Part shown: positions 34,986 through 43,851 of the stretch, piece by piece
How the letters are laid out: each line of letters opens with the position of its first letter
Numbering within the stretch: the stretch's first letter is position 1
DNA from: Prevotellaceae bacterium
GTDB taxonomy: Bacteria > Bacteroidota > Bacteroidia > Bacteroidales > Paludibacteraceae
Direction: 5' to 3'
Length of the DNA: 64,000 nucleotides
NCBI GenBank assembly: GCA_020636675.1
Contig: JACJXK010000007.1
Location: forward strand, 1 to 64,000
Notes under the pieces: model-generated
Databases searched by the model: none
What the model was told of the DNA's origin: nothing
Seen by the model: the letters and a program-made list of their open reading frames with translations, nothing else
Made by a program: the position numbers and the translations under genes

Positions 34986-36623
34986 ATGTCAAGAACCATG
35001 TGTATCGTAAAAATAGGATTTCTTCTATACCTCATATCTGCTATCGCCCCGACTGCCATCGCCCAAGCCCGTGTTCCGCAAGACTCCGTCCTTTTGCAAG
35101 GTTGCCGTCATGTGGATAGCTTCATAATATGCCACCAGTTCATCCTCAAAAAGCAACAACAGGAAATTGACCAACTCCGTTTAAATCTGAACTATGGACA
35201 TTGGACAGACATCCACACGAAAAAAGACAACGAATGCATCGTCTCTTCGCCTCGGAATGCACTTTTGGCCGCCGCAGAGGTGATGGCCCTCAATGTCGGC
35301 GTTTGGACTTTCGACCTACATGTTTTAAACGGCGACTATGCCAAGATAAACAGCCATAGCATCCAAGATAACTTCCGTACCGGATTTGTCTGGGACAACG
35401 ACGGGTTCAACACCAACCTATTTGCACACCCTTACCACGGAAGCCTCTACTTCAACGCAGCAAGAGCCAACGGCATGAATTTTTGGGAGTCCGTCCCATT
35501 TGCCATAGGCGGCAGCCTGTCTTGGGAATTCATATTCGAGAACGAGCCGGCAGCCATCAACGACCTGCTGTCCACCTCTATCGGAGGAAGTTGCATAGGA
35601 GAAATCACATGGAGACTCTCCGACCTGCTTGTAGACAACTCTACACGAGGTTGGCGACGAGCCATAAAAGAAAGCGGCATACTACTACTCTCTCCCATGC
35701 GAGGGCTGAACAGACTAATATCTGGCGAGTTTTTGGAAAAAGGGACATGTTCCAATTCAACAATGGATTTTCCGGAGATGGTCTTCTCCGTCGGACTCAA
35801 CTACCGGCGGTTCGCAAAAAGTGACGACTGGAGAAACGAAGCAAACGGTACGGAGATTGAACTCCACTTTATATATGGAAACCCCATGACCGAATTCGAA
35901 AATACGCCATACAGCTTTTTTACATTAGATGCGGAACTTAACTTTTTCGACAAGCAACCAATCATCGGCTCCTTCAGAGCGAAAGCCCTATTGACCGGCA
36001 TTCAGGTAAGAGAAGAGGACAAAGCAGATTTCCTGTTCGGGATATTCCAACACTTCAACTTCCAAGATTCAGATCCAATAGATTCCAACCCGGCCATCAC
36101 TCCCTATGAGATATCCGAAGCGGCGGCATTCGGCATCGGCGGACTTTGTCAATTTCCTTTTCTCCGGAAGTTCGCATTCTTCTGCGACCTTTATCTGACC
36201 GGAGTAGTGCTAGGAGGCAGCTACACCGACTACTACCGCGCGGTAGACAGAGACTACAACCTCGGCAGCGGCTACAGCATGCTCCTGCTCCCAGGGATAA
36301 GTTGGCGCAGAATCGGAGAGCTGCGCCTATCTGCCGAACGGATACAACTATTCAGCTGGAAAGGCTATGACAAAGGAACCGACTTCCAGAAGATGAGCCA
36401 TCAGGAGATGCTCCATCTCAACGCACAAGGAGACAAAAGCAACACAGCACTATCCACCTTCGCCCTACAACTTAAAATAAACTTAATAAAAAGCGAGATA
36501 GGCAAATTACAAATCAGCCTATCCCACATCTATTATTTAAGGAACACCCACTACAGCTATTTTCCAGACGTAGACTACGGTGTCTCCGAGTCCAAAATCG
36601 GCATCATTTACCGAATCGAATAG
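34986..36623 (+). CDS. DUF3943-family outer-membrane protein
   Basis: A 545-residue protein starting at ATG 34986 (a TTG three codons earlier is also open) with a signal peptide ending at ...APTAIAQA. The middle region GFVWDNDGFNTNLFAHPYHGSLYFNAARANGMNFW is the core of the DUF3943 domain. The second half has alternating beta-strand-like segments ending in GVSESKIGIIYRIE, which fits an outer-membrane beta-barrel. Function unknown. It follows xseB by 96 bases and converges with the MscS gene, only 4 bases away. Confidence 0.75.
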   Translation: MSRTMCIVKIGFLLYLISAIAPTAIAQARVPQDSVLLQGCRHVDSFIICHQFILKKQQQEIDQLRLNLNYGHWTDIHTKKDNECIVSSPRNALLAAAEVMALNVGVWTFDLHVLNGDYAKINSHSIQDNFRTGFVWDNDGFNTNLFAHPYHGSLYFNAARANGMNFWESVPFAIGGSLSWEFIFENEPAAINDLLSTSIGGSCIGEITWRLSDLLVDNSTRGWRRAIKESGILLLSPMRGLNRLISGEFLEKGTCSNSTMDFPEMVFSVGLNYRRFAKSDDWRNEANGTEIELHFIYGNPMTEFENTPYSFFTLDAELNFFDKQPIIGSFRAKALLTGIQVREEDKADFLFGIFQHFNFQDSDPIDSNPAITPYEISEAAAFGIGGLCQFPFLRKFAFFCDLYLTGVVLGGSYTDYYRAVDRDYNLGSGYSMLLLPGISWRRIGELRLSAERIQLFSWKGYDKGTDFQKMSHQEMLHLNAQGDKSNTALSTFALQLKINLIKSEIGKLQISLSHIYYLRNTHYSYFPDVDYGVSESKIGIIYRIE

Positions 36624-36627
36624 ATTC

Positions 36628-38361
36628 CTATTTTTGAGGGAACTCTTTGATATAAACCGTCCGCTGTGGAAATGGAATATCAATTTCATTCTTCGTCAAC
36701 GTATTATAAATGATTTCCTTCGCCTCGCCACATATTCTTAGTTTGTCTTCCACCAAAGTCCAGAAAATGACATACAAGTTGACGCTATTGTCTCCAAATT
36801 CGTCCAATATCACGCTAATACCTTTCGCCGAATCCACCTGAGAGATGCCCTCCTTATTCGGTTTCTCCAATGCGGCCAAGGCATCAACCAGCAAAGAACG
36901 AACCTCATTGATATTTGCTCCATAAGCCACGCCAATAGGAAGTTTAACCAATTCATAACCATGGTTGCGAGTCAGATTCTTAAAATTCTTATTGAACAAA
37001 GAAGAGTTCAAGAAGGCAATGATGCAACCGTCGGAGGTGATGACCTGCGTGCTCTGATAGGTGATGGAATCCACCTTTCCCCGGATACCGTCGCACTCTA
37101 TAAAATCACCGACACGGATACGTCCGGTCATGAGAGACATACCATAGAAGAAGTTTTCCAACACATCTTTCATGGCGAAACCGACACCGGTAGCCAAACC
37201 TGCCGTCACGATGGAGATGCCGGACTTAGGAACATGCAACAAGATTAAAACAAAGATGAAGAATGCGCCCCAGACAACAATAGAAATCAAATTATTAGCC
37301 AATGTAATGTTGGCGTCACCATTGCCCGTATCATGACTTAGCCTATATTTCTTATACAAAGCCTTCGACACATAACTAACGAAACGAAAGATGAACAACA
37401 ACACGGAGACTATCAGCATCTTCCACAAAGAGAGTTCACATACATCCGGAATATTGATGAAATTCTTATAAAACACCACCTTGCAAGATTCCGTCAGGTC
37501 AAAGATGCCCGCCGCCAGATAGACACAGAACAAGATAGACAACACAATAAACAATGGCACCAACGTCTTGTTAAACAAATCGTACATCCAAGTAATCTCA
37601 ATATGATTGCCTTTCGTCTTTTTGGAAGGAGAGATAATATCGAGGGCCAAAGCTCCGGCCGCCTTCGTACCAATACCCTTCTCGTGTTTCCTTATCTTGG
37701 ACATCAGATAACGGATCTCATATTTCTTGGTCATATCATTCACACAAGTAATAGCCTGAATAGCAGTCAATTGGAAAATCCACCAGATGAATATCTGCAC
37801 AGACAGCAGAGAATATCCGTACCAACTGGCAGCACAAGATACTATCATCACGGCAAACGAAATCAACGTATAAGAGGTGTCACTAGCCGGAATCTTAGCC
37901 TTATGCCTACGCATTACAAACCATTGCCAAATAGTAAACAACAATAAAACAGGAGGGAACAGCACCTCAACCAGATTGTTGGTGATGAATATGATACGGA
38001 ACATAATAATTAAGAAACCCATCAGCAGAATTGGAGAGTAAACCACGAAACAACTCTTAATCTGACTGCCTTTGGCTCTGATAAGCAACGACATCAGTAC
38101 CGCACCGACAAGGCATGCAAACTCCACCAGCAACTTGCTTGCCATCAAGATGAAGTTGTGCGACATGAACAGACGCATCACCACCACAGCAAACAGAATG
38201 ACGGAGCCCGCCATCGTATAATAGGATTTCTTACAAAGAAAATTCTCCGTTTTGAAACGCTTCGGAACAAACAACCAAATGACCAGATTGCTCAGAAGAA
38301 CCGCTATGACCAAGTAAAACAAGATAAAAACGACAATCCGACAACAGCAGGCCCACGCCAC
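36628..38361 (-). CDS. MscS-family mechanosensitive channel, channel part (probably the 3' piece of a frameshifted gene)
   Basis: A 577-residue frame with about ten hydrophobic segments, ending in an MscS domain: the pore helix region VTAGLATGVGFAMKDVLENFFYG (about 390-412), GDFIECDGIRGKVDSI in the beta domain, and a C-terminal cytoplasmic vestibule. MscS proteins open under membrane tension and release osmolytes. The frame can start only at a GTG (38361) that reads an unlikely MAWACCCR, or at a TTG (38322), and it overlaps the upstream frame by 58 bases. One extra T in the run at 38326-38330 would join both frames with a smooth helix (GLSFFILFYLVIAVLLSNL), so this is most likely the C-terminal part of a protein of about 870 residues. 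Confidence 0.85.
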   Translation of the reverse strand: MAWACCCRIVVFILFYLVIAVLLSNLVIWLFVPKRFKTENFLCKKSYYTMAGSVILFAVVVMRLFMSHNFILMASKLLVEFACLVGAVLMSLLIRAKGSQIKSCFVVYSPILLMGFLIIMFRIIFITNNLVEVLFPPVLLLFTIWQWFVMRRHKAKIPASDTSYTLISFAVMIVSCAASWYGYSLLSVQIFIWWIFQLTAIQAITCVNDMTKKYEIRYLMSKIRKHEKGIGTKAAGALALDIISPSKKTKGNHIEITWMYDLFNKTLVPLFIVLSILFCVYLAAGIFDLTESCKVVFYKNFINIPDVCELSLWKMLIVSVLLFIFRFVSYVSKALYKKYRLSHDTGNGDANITLANNLISIVVWGAFFIFVLILLHVPKSGISIVTAGLATGVGFAMKDVLENFFYGMSLMTGRIRVGDFIECDGIRGKVDSITYQSTQVITSDGCIIAFLNSSLFNKNFKNLTRNHGYELVKLPIGVAYGANINEVRSLLVDALAALEKPNKEGISQVDSAKGISVILDEFGDNSVNLYVIFWTLVEDKLRICGEAKEIIYNTLTKNEIDIPFPQRTVYIKEFPQK

Positions 38362-39221
38362 TCCGATTGGTCTTTCTTCCCTTGTGGCTTCATATATTTC
38401 TCCCTAATGTCGTTTTGTGCACTCTTCATGTAAAAAGGCAACCGAGACAAGATGGTCAGATAGTTGTCGTCTCCGTTCACAAATATAAGCTGCTTGATGT
38501 CAGAGTATCGTTCCATCGCATAATCGTTCACCGTCTTCAGCCTTTGAGACACAAAAGTATAGTGCTCACTGTCTTTCGACACCTCGTTATACAAATATAT
38601 CAAATCGCCCCGAATGATGAGAGCCAAAGACAGACAAGAGTCCCGGTTAACCTGAGCATCGGCAGTCAGCTGGAACGGCGATTCCCTAATCGTCCGGGCA
38701 ATAGCCTTCATGTCCGTCTTCAACGGATTTACAGCAAACGAGTCCAACTCTCCGTTCTCATCCATCCTCACCTTCTTCCTCTTTAGCAGGAACGAATCAC
38801 GTTTGGCCGAAACCTTCCTTGGCGGCAGTTGTTCCAACACCTCTATGATGTTATTGTAACGGGCTATCTCCACCCGATAACGGTTTAATATCTTATTATA
38901 AGGAGCCTGCTTCTTCGTAAACTCCAGATATTGCTGGGTAGCCTCGTGGCAAGCATAGGAGAGATCGAACGTATAATCCTGCTTTTGGGAATAGAGCATC
39001 AGAGCGACCTGTTCACTCCTCTTCATCGTGGCAATAATCTGTTTGTGCTGCCGGTCGCTGATAGATTCGTACCACTTCAACTTCTCCTTCTGCTCCTGCT
39101 TATAGGTCTCCAACTCCGACCGCAAGACAGAAAGCGTCCGCTCCAAATCCCTCTCCTTTAAAACCGCCTGTACAGACAACGATGCCATGACAAGCATAAT
39201 GAGGACATAAAACTTTTTCAT
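38304..39221 (-). CDS. Periplasmic coiled-coil domain of the MscS channel (5' piece of a frameshifted gene)
   Basis: A 305-residue frame with a signal peptide (MKKFYVLIMLVMASLSVQA) and a helical domain with coiled-coil character (RDLERTLSVLRSELETYKQEQKEKL and onwards). SLMLYSQKQDYTFDLSYACHEATQQYLEF-like sequence is, from memory, the N-terminal sensor domain of large Bacteroidales MscS proteins (compare ALMLYSQKQDYTFDLSYACH here). It ends abruptly after WRGPAVVGLSFLSCFTWS, where the start of a transmembrane helix is broken off. The rest of the helix continues in the overlapping frame of 36628-38361. Taken as it stands it would be a soluble periplasmic fragment. Confidence 0.75.
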   Translation of the reverse strand: MKKFYVLIMLVMASLSVQAVLKERDLERTLSVLRSELETYKQEQKEKLKWYESISDRQHKQIIATMKRSEQVALMLYSQKQDYTFDLSYACHEATQQYLEFTKKQAPYNKILNRYRVEIARYNNIIEVLEQLPPRKVSAKRDSFLLKRKKVRMDENGELDSFAVNPLKTDMKAIARTIRESPFQLTADAQVNRDSCLSLALIIRGDLIYLYNEVSKDSEHYTFVSQRLKTVNDYAMERYSDIKQLIFVNGDDNYLTILSRLPFYMKSAQNDIREKYMKPQGKKDQSEWRGPAVVGLSFLSCFTWS

Positions 39222-39317
39222 TTTATAAAATTAATTGTGCCGTTTCGTTTTATCGCATAAAAATAAGAAACATACTGCTTATATGAACGGAAAAAAAACG
39301 AAAATTATATATTCCTA

Positions 39318-40340
39318 CTATTCTGGACAATCTTTGCATATTCCAGGCCGGCGACCATACAACAGATCGCTCCGCAAGCCATTCGCCGTAACCGAAAACC
39401 AACAAGAAGAGAAGCCGGAATCAAAAACATTACCATAAGAACACTCCGCCTCCTTATCGAAACAGCAAGGAGCAAGAGACCCATCACAAGTCACCACACC
39501 CGCGCTCCACTGCCGCCAACAAAGTCCACGTCCTTTTCTTCTGGGGCGATAGCGGGTTCCATCATATACATAACGCGAATATCTTTCGTCACGAGGAGGC
39601 AGAAGCTCCGTCCGAGGATCATTTACATCATAAATCTGAGCTGTCTTTATCGTCGCCTTATCCACCCCCAACGTTTTTGCAAGAAGTTTAAATTCACCCA
39701 CTTCATCCTCATTATGTCGGAAGACGATGAATTGAAGTTCTATCAGCGGACGAGCGGAACGACGGACGGATCTGGTCTCCACCAGACGGGATATGCCAGC
39801 CCGCACTCTTTCAAAATCGCCATTTCTACGATAAACAGAATAAGATGACGAGCGCACGCCATCCAAACTTATCACAATATGATCAAGACCAGACTCTACG
39901 ATGCCATCGCACACTCTATCCGTCAAAAAATGCCCATTGGTGGATGTCGCCACAAAAACACCTTTCGACTTGGCATACGCCACCATCTTCAAAAAATCGG
40001 GATTCAACATAGGCTCCCCCTGAAAATAGAGAAACAGATGAATAAGTTCAGAAGAGACCTCATCCATCAGACATGAGAACGCAGGAAAAGAAAGGACACC
40101 TGTTTTTCTCTTCAACCGTCCGCTGCCCGTCACACATTCCGGGCAAGCGAGGTTACATTTGTTCGTTGGCTCCACAGAGATGGAGAAAGGCATCGCCGAC
40201 AGCACAAGCCTACGCCTCATCCTAGAAAAAAGGAATTGCATAGAGAGACGGCATAGATTAAGACACCTCACCACCGTCAGATTCCTAGACAAAAAAAAGA
40301 AATATCGAATGAAAAAGATTACGGGCATCAGAAAAATCAA
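39318..40340 (-). CDS. Radical SAM/SPASM-domain protein
   Basis: A 340-residue protein. The radical SAM cluster motif is CNLACPEC (CX3CX2C, about residues 63-70), followed by FQGEPMLNP (GxP-type SAM contact), STNGHFL and VISLDGV. The C-terminal SPASM domain has Cys residues in GLCWRQW, TCDGSLAPCCFDKEAECSYG and CKDCPE for one or two extra clusters. The first 45 residues are hydrophobic and basic (MIFLMPVIFFIRYFFFLSRN), so it may sit at the membrane. SPASM enzymes modify peptides, proteins or other substrates; no precursor peptide gene is seen nearby, so the substrate is unknown. Confidence 0.85.
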   Translation of the reverse strand: MIFLMPVIFFIRYFFFLSRNLTVVRCLNLCRLSMQFLFSRMRRRLVLSAMPFSISVEPTNKCNLACPECVTGSGRLKRKTGVLSFPAFSCLMDEVSSELIHLFLYFQGEPMLNPDFLKMVAYAKSKGVFVATSTNGHFLTDRVCDGIVESGLDHIVISLDGVRSSSYSVYRRNGDFERVRAGISRLVETRSVRRSARPLIELQFIVFRHNEDEVGEFKLLAKTLGVDKATIKTAQIYDVNDPRTELLPPRDERYSRYVYDGTRYRPRRKGRGLCWRQWSAGVVTCDGSLAPCCFDKEAECSYGNVFDSGFSSCWFSVTANGLRSDLLYGRRPGICKDCPE

Positions 40341-40366
40341 AAATTAAATTACCTCACTTTCAGAAC

Positions 40367-40399
40367 GCAAAGGTAACTCAACTTTCGTATCTTTGCAAA
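40367..40399 (-). promoter_or_regulatory. Promoter of the radical SAM gene
   Basis: On the minus strand TTTG (40399-40396), a 20-base spacer and TAccTTTGC (40375-40367) match both promoter boxes; the start is predicted near 40360. The -33 box overlaps the -7 box of the divergent cation-efflux gene. Confidence 0.65.
40388..40396 (+). promoter_or_regulatory. Putative -7 box for the cation efflux gene
   Basis: TAtcTTTGC is a full match to the -7 consensus, giving a start near 40403, 10 bases before the ATG. The box shares bases with the -33 box of the divergent radical SAM promoter. Confidence 0.6.
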
Positions 40400-40412
40400 A
40401 AGCAATAAAAAC

Positions 40413-41333
40413 ATGGCACATCATCACGAACACGAAGAGGGACACCATCACCACGTCCACAGTCACGAGATTTCATCTCTCAATTCGGCATTCATCTTAG
40501 GAATCATACTAAACTCCGCCTTTGTGATTTTCGAATTTGCGGCGGGTTTCTTTTACAACTCTCTAGGCCTCCTATCCGACGCCGGCCACAACCTAAGTGA
40601 TGTGGCCAGTCTGATATTGGCTCTTCTCGCCTTCCGTCTGACCAAAGCGCACACCAACAAACAATACACCTACGGATACAAAAAAAGCTCGATACTCGTA
40701 TCTCTCCTTAACGCAGTCATCCTATTGACTGCCGTAGGCATGATTATAATGGAGAGTATAGAGAAGCTCTTATCCCCACAACCAGTAGAAGGCAATGTGA
40801 TTGCCTGGGTTGCCGCCATCGGCGTCGTCATCAACGCAGCGACCGCATGGCTATTCATGAAGGACAAAGAGAAGGACCTGAATGTGAAAGGAGCCTACCT
40901 GCACATGGCAGCAGACGCCTTGGTCTCCGTCGGAGTGTTAATCTCCGGAATCATCATCGTCCATACCGGATGGTATGTCATAGATCCAATAATAGGGCTC
41001 GCAGTAGCCGGAGTGATCATCTACTCCACATGGGGACTCCTACATGACAGTCTGAGACTATCATTAGACGGCGTTCCCGCGAACATAGACCCCGACTGCG
41101 TCTCCAAAGAGATACAGTCAATAGAAGGGGTAAGCAGCATGCACCATCTTCACATCTGGGCCATAAGCACCACAGAAAATGCAATGACCACCCACATCGT
41201 CATTTCAGACATTGCAAAGATGGAGGCGATAAAACATGAGATACGCCATCGCTTGGAGCACCTCAACATCCATCATGTTACACTTGAATTTGAGAAAGAG
41301 GGATGCCATTGCGAGGAGGAAGAGTGCAGATGA
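40413..41333 (+). CDS. Cation diffusion facilitator (zinc/cobalt efflux, CzcD-like)
   Basis: A 306-residue inner-membrane antiporter that exports Zn2+ or similar ions in exchange for protons. A His-rich N terminus (HHHEHEEGHHHHVHSH) may bind metal. Six helices follow: transport-site residues are in LLSDAGHNLSDV (HxxxD, about 54-65) and HMAADALVSVGV (HxxxD, about 162-173). The cytoplasmic domain with GVSSMHHLHIWAIS and THIVISD dimerises, and the tail ends in Cys/His/Glu (EKEGCHCEEEECR). It is transcribed divergently from the radical SAM gene. Confidence 0.93.
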   Translation: MAHHHEHEEGHHHHVHSHEISSLNSAFILGIILNSAFVIFEFAAGFFYNSLGLLSDAGHNLSDVASLILALLAFRLTKAHTNKQYTYGYKKSSILVSLLNAVILLTAVGMIIMESIEKLLSPQPVEGNVIAWVAAIGVVINAATAWLFMKDKEKDLNVKGAYLHMAADALVSVGVLISGIIIVHTGWYVIDPIIGLAVAGVIIYSTWGLLHDSLRLSLDGVPANIDPDCVSKEIQSIEGVSSMHHLHIWAISTTENAMTTHIVISDIAKMEAIKHEIRHRLEHLNIHHVTLEFEKEGCHCEEEECR

Positions 41334-41492
41334 CTTCGTCCATCCATTTTTTCAGCTAACACCCTAACTAATAAAGCGATGTTTCTGGCATCAATTTAGA
41401 GCGAGAAAGTCCATTTTCCTTCCGATTTGTATTTTTATGTAGTTTTTATGAAAAAGGGAGCGAAAAATTTCACAACCAGAAGAAATGTTTCC

Positions 41493-41501
41493 TATTTTTG
41501 C
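41493..41501 (+). promoter_or_regulatory. Putative -7 box for nhaD
   Basis: TAttTTTGC fits TAnnTTTG and lies 104 bases before the nhaD ATG, predicting a leader of about 97 bases. No clear -33 box. Confidence 0.5.
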
Positions 41502-41604
41502 AAAGATTAACAAGGAGACGTTGAAGGGAAGTATTTCCCGTATCATTTTAATCATACATCTCCGGAATCTGACGGCACAGACATTATAAAATATCTCATA
41601 CACC

Positions 41605-43026
41605 ATGGTCATACTAATGATAACACTGTTCCTCGTAGGCTATACGTTTATAGCATTGGAACATACTGTAAGAATCAACAAAGCGGCGAGCGCACTTCTT
41701 TTGGCTTCTCTTCTGTGGGCCATCTACATTTTCCACGCCCAAACATACCTGCCTGGCACCTTGGAGTTTTCCAATTATCTGAATGAGCATAAGGACTTGT
41801 CTCATTTCTCACTGGCAGAAAACATAGTACAGTTTGTAACCGGAGTTCAGATTATAGAACACGTGGGCGATGTCGCTGAGATTATCTTCTTCCTGATGGG
41901 AGCCATGACCATTGTCGAACTAATAGACGTACACGGAGGGTTCTCCATCATAACAGACAGGATAACAACCAAAGAGAAGAAAAAGCTACTTTGGATCCTA
42001 TCGTTCATCACCTTCTTCATGTCTGCCATATTAGACAACCTCACCACCACAATCGTCATGGTGATGTTGCTCCGGAAGCTGGTAGCCAACTTCAAGGAAC
42101 GGTGGTTGTTCTGTTGCGCCATCATCCTGGCCGCCAACAGCGGCGGTGCATTCTCTCCTATCGGCGACGTGACCACCATCATGCTTTGGGTGAAGGGTAA
42201 CGTGACCACATCACACCTCATTCCAAACCTGATCGTACCATCACTGCTATCCACACTTGTTCCTATATTCATCATCAGCAGATTATTGAAAGGAAAGCTT
42301 ACCCTGCGCGCCAAAAACATGGCGGCAACAACAGGGCTGCACGCATCACAATACATTACGGAGAAAGAGAGGAAGACCATCTTCATCTTCGGAGTGGGAT
42401 GTCTTATCTTTGTTCCCATATTCAAATCCATCACCCACTTGCCTCCTTTCTTAGGCGTTCTGCTCGGACTAGGAGCATTATGGGTCTATACGGAAATAAT
42501 GTATCACCACAAGAAACACGTGCCAGAGTCTGCGAAAGCAAGGATTTCTGTCGTGTTAGGACGGATAGACTTCACCACCATACTTTTCTTTCTCGGCATT
42601 CTGATGGCAGTGTCCGCACTCCAATGCGCCGGAGTTCTCCATAGCTTATCCCTGTTTCTACAAAAAGAGGTAGGCAACATATACGTCATCAATATCTTCA
42701 TCGGCGTTCTTTCTTCCATCGTCGACAATGTTCCGCTGGTAGCAGGCGCAATGGGTATGTATGACATAGCCCATGCGGGCTGCCCACCCGAACTGATTCC
42801 ATTCATGCAAGACGGAACATTTTGGATGTTTTTGGCTTATTGCGCAGGAGTTGGAGGCAGCATCCTCATTATCGGTTCAGCAGCCGGCGTAGTAGTCATG
42901 GGACTTGAGAAAATCGATTTCTTATGGTATTTCAAAAACATATCTCTCTTGGCCTTCACCGGCTACATCTGCGGAGCCTTGTTTTTCATCATCCAAGAAG
43001 AATTGATTTTTCCTCTTCTGAACTGA
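41605..43026 (+). CDS. nhaD: Na+/H+ antiporter NhaD
   Basis: A 473-residue membrane protein of the ion transporter superfamily with about 12 hydrophobic segments. NhaD signatures are visible: VELIDVHGGFSIITDRI (about 112-128), SAILDNLTTTIVMVMLLRKL (about 145-164) and NSGGAFSPIGDVTTIMLW (about 181-198), which carry the Asp/Asn residues of the sodium site, and the inverted-repeat partner IVDNVPLVAGAMGMY near 376. It exports Na+ (and Li+) in exchange for protons. A strong terminator follows. Confidence 0.92.
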   Translation: MVILMITLFLVGYTFIALEHTVRINKAASALLLASLLWAIYIFHAQTYLPGTLEFSNYLNEHKDLSHFSLAENIVQFVTGVQIIEHVGDVAEIIFFLMGAMTIVELIDVHGGFSIITDRITTKEKKKLLWILSFITFFMSAILDNLTTTIVMVMLLRKLVANFKERWLFCCAIILAANSGGAFSPIGDVTTIMLWVKGNVTTSHLIPNLIVPSLLSTLVPIFIISRLLKGKLTLRAKNMAATTGLHASQYITEKERKTIFIFGVGCLIFVPIFKSITHLPPFLGVLLGLGALWVYTEIMYHHKKHVPESAKARISVVLGRIDFTTILFFLGILMAVSALQCAGVLHSLSLFLQKEVGNIYVINIFIGVLSSIVDNVPLVAGAMGMYDIAHAGCPPELIPFMQDGTFWMFLAYCAGVGGSILIIGSAAGVVVMGLEKIDFLWYFKNISLLAFTGYICGALFFIIQEELIFPLLN

Positions 43027-43050
43027 AATATAACCCACTAAAACATACAG

Positions 43051-43089
43051 AAGGCGGCATCTCAAACGAATTGGGATGCCGCCTTTTTT
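43051..43089 (+). terminator. Terminator of nhaD
   Basis: AAGGCGGCAT (43051-43060) and ATGCCGCCTT (43076-43085) are perfect arms, followed by TTTT. It starts 24 bases after the nhaD stop. Confidence 0.85.
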
Positions 43090-43151
43090 CTTATGTTCAT
43101 TGAACTTCCTCTTAATTGTCGAGACACAAAGACATTGGATGAAGTTTTCTT

Positions 43152-43841
43152 TCAGATGGAAAATTCCGTCATCTCCATCGTAAACAAATCAATAGACAGC
43201 AACCTCCCGGTCAAAGAATCGCCGACTCCTGTCGCCACCTTGATGCATTCGATTGCCTCCAACGTGCCAACGACACCCGGCACAGGGCCAAGGACTCCCT
43301 TCAACTCCTTATTATCAGAGACGCCCTCTTTCGGAAAAAGATCGGAGTAACGCGCCCCCCCCTTGTAATTAAAGACAGAGACCTGACCTCTAAACTCTCC
43401 AACACTACCATAAATATATGGTTTGCCAAGACAGCAAGAGACCTCGTCCATCAAATATCTGGTTTCGTAATTGTCACAACCATCAACAATAATATCATAT
43501 CGGGAAAGCAAACTTACAGCATTTTCTTCCGTAAACCGGGAGGGATATACATCCATCCTTATCTGCGAATTAAGGGCAGACAGACGCCTTTGGGCGCACT
43601 CCACTTTCAGGCAACCCACTTCCGACTCCGCATACAGGACTTGACGCTGAAGGTTGGATTCAGACACGATATCGGCATCTACCAACCCCAGCCGGCCAAC
43701 CCCAGCCGCAGCCAGATACAGGGCAATAGGAGAGCCAAGACCTCCAACTCCAACAAGCAAGACCTTCGCTTCCGATAACTTCTCCTGCGCTTCTACGCCA
43801 AACGAAGGCAACATTTGCTGACGCACATAACGGCTTTCCAT
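43152..43841 (-). CDS. ThiF/MoeB/HesA-family adenylyltransferase-like protein
   Basis: A 229-residue E1-like protein. The ATP-binding Rossmann motif VLLVGVGGLGSPIALYLAAAGVG (about 28-50) and LVDADIVSESNLQRQ are complete, as is DGCDNYETRYLMDE. Such enzymes adenylate the C terminus of a sulfur carrier such as ThiS or MoaD. Unlike E. coli ThiF and MoeB, the zinc CxxC pairs are absent, and where those proteins have SCxxxGVLG this one reads DNKELKGVLGPVPG, so the Cys is missing. It may be a zinc-free Bacteroidales subgroup. No thi or moa gene is next to it; aroK is 10 bases upstream. Confidence 0.82.
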   Translation of the reverse strand: MESRYVRQQMLPSFGVEAQEKLSEAKVLLVGVGGLGSPIALYLAAAGVGRLGLVDADIVSESNLQRQVLYAESEVGCLKVECAQRRLSALNSQIRMDVYPSRFTEENAVSLLSRYDIIVDGCDNYETRYLMDEVSCCLGKPYIYGSVGEFRGQVSVFNYKGGARYSDLFPKEGVSDNKELKGVLGPVPGVVGTLEAIECIKVATGVGDSLTGRLLSIDLFTMEMTEFSI

Positions 43842-43851
43842 ATCAAATTTT

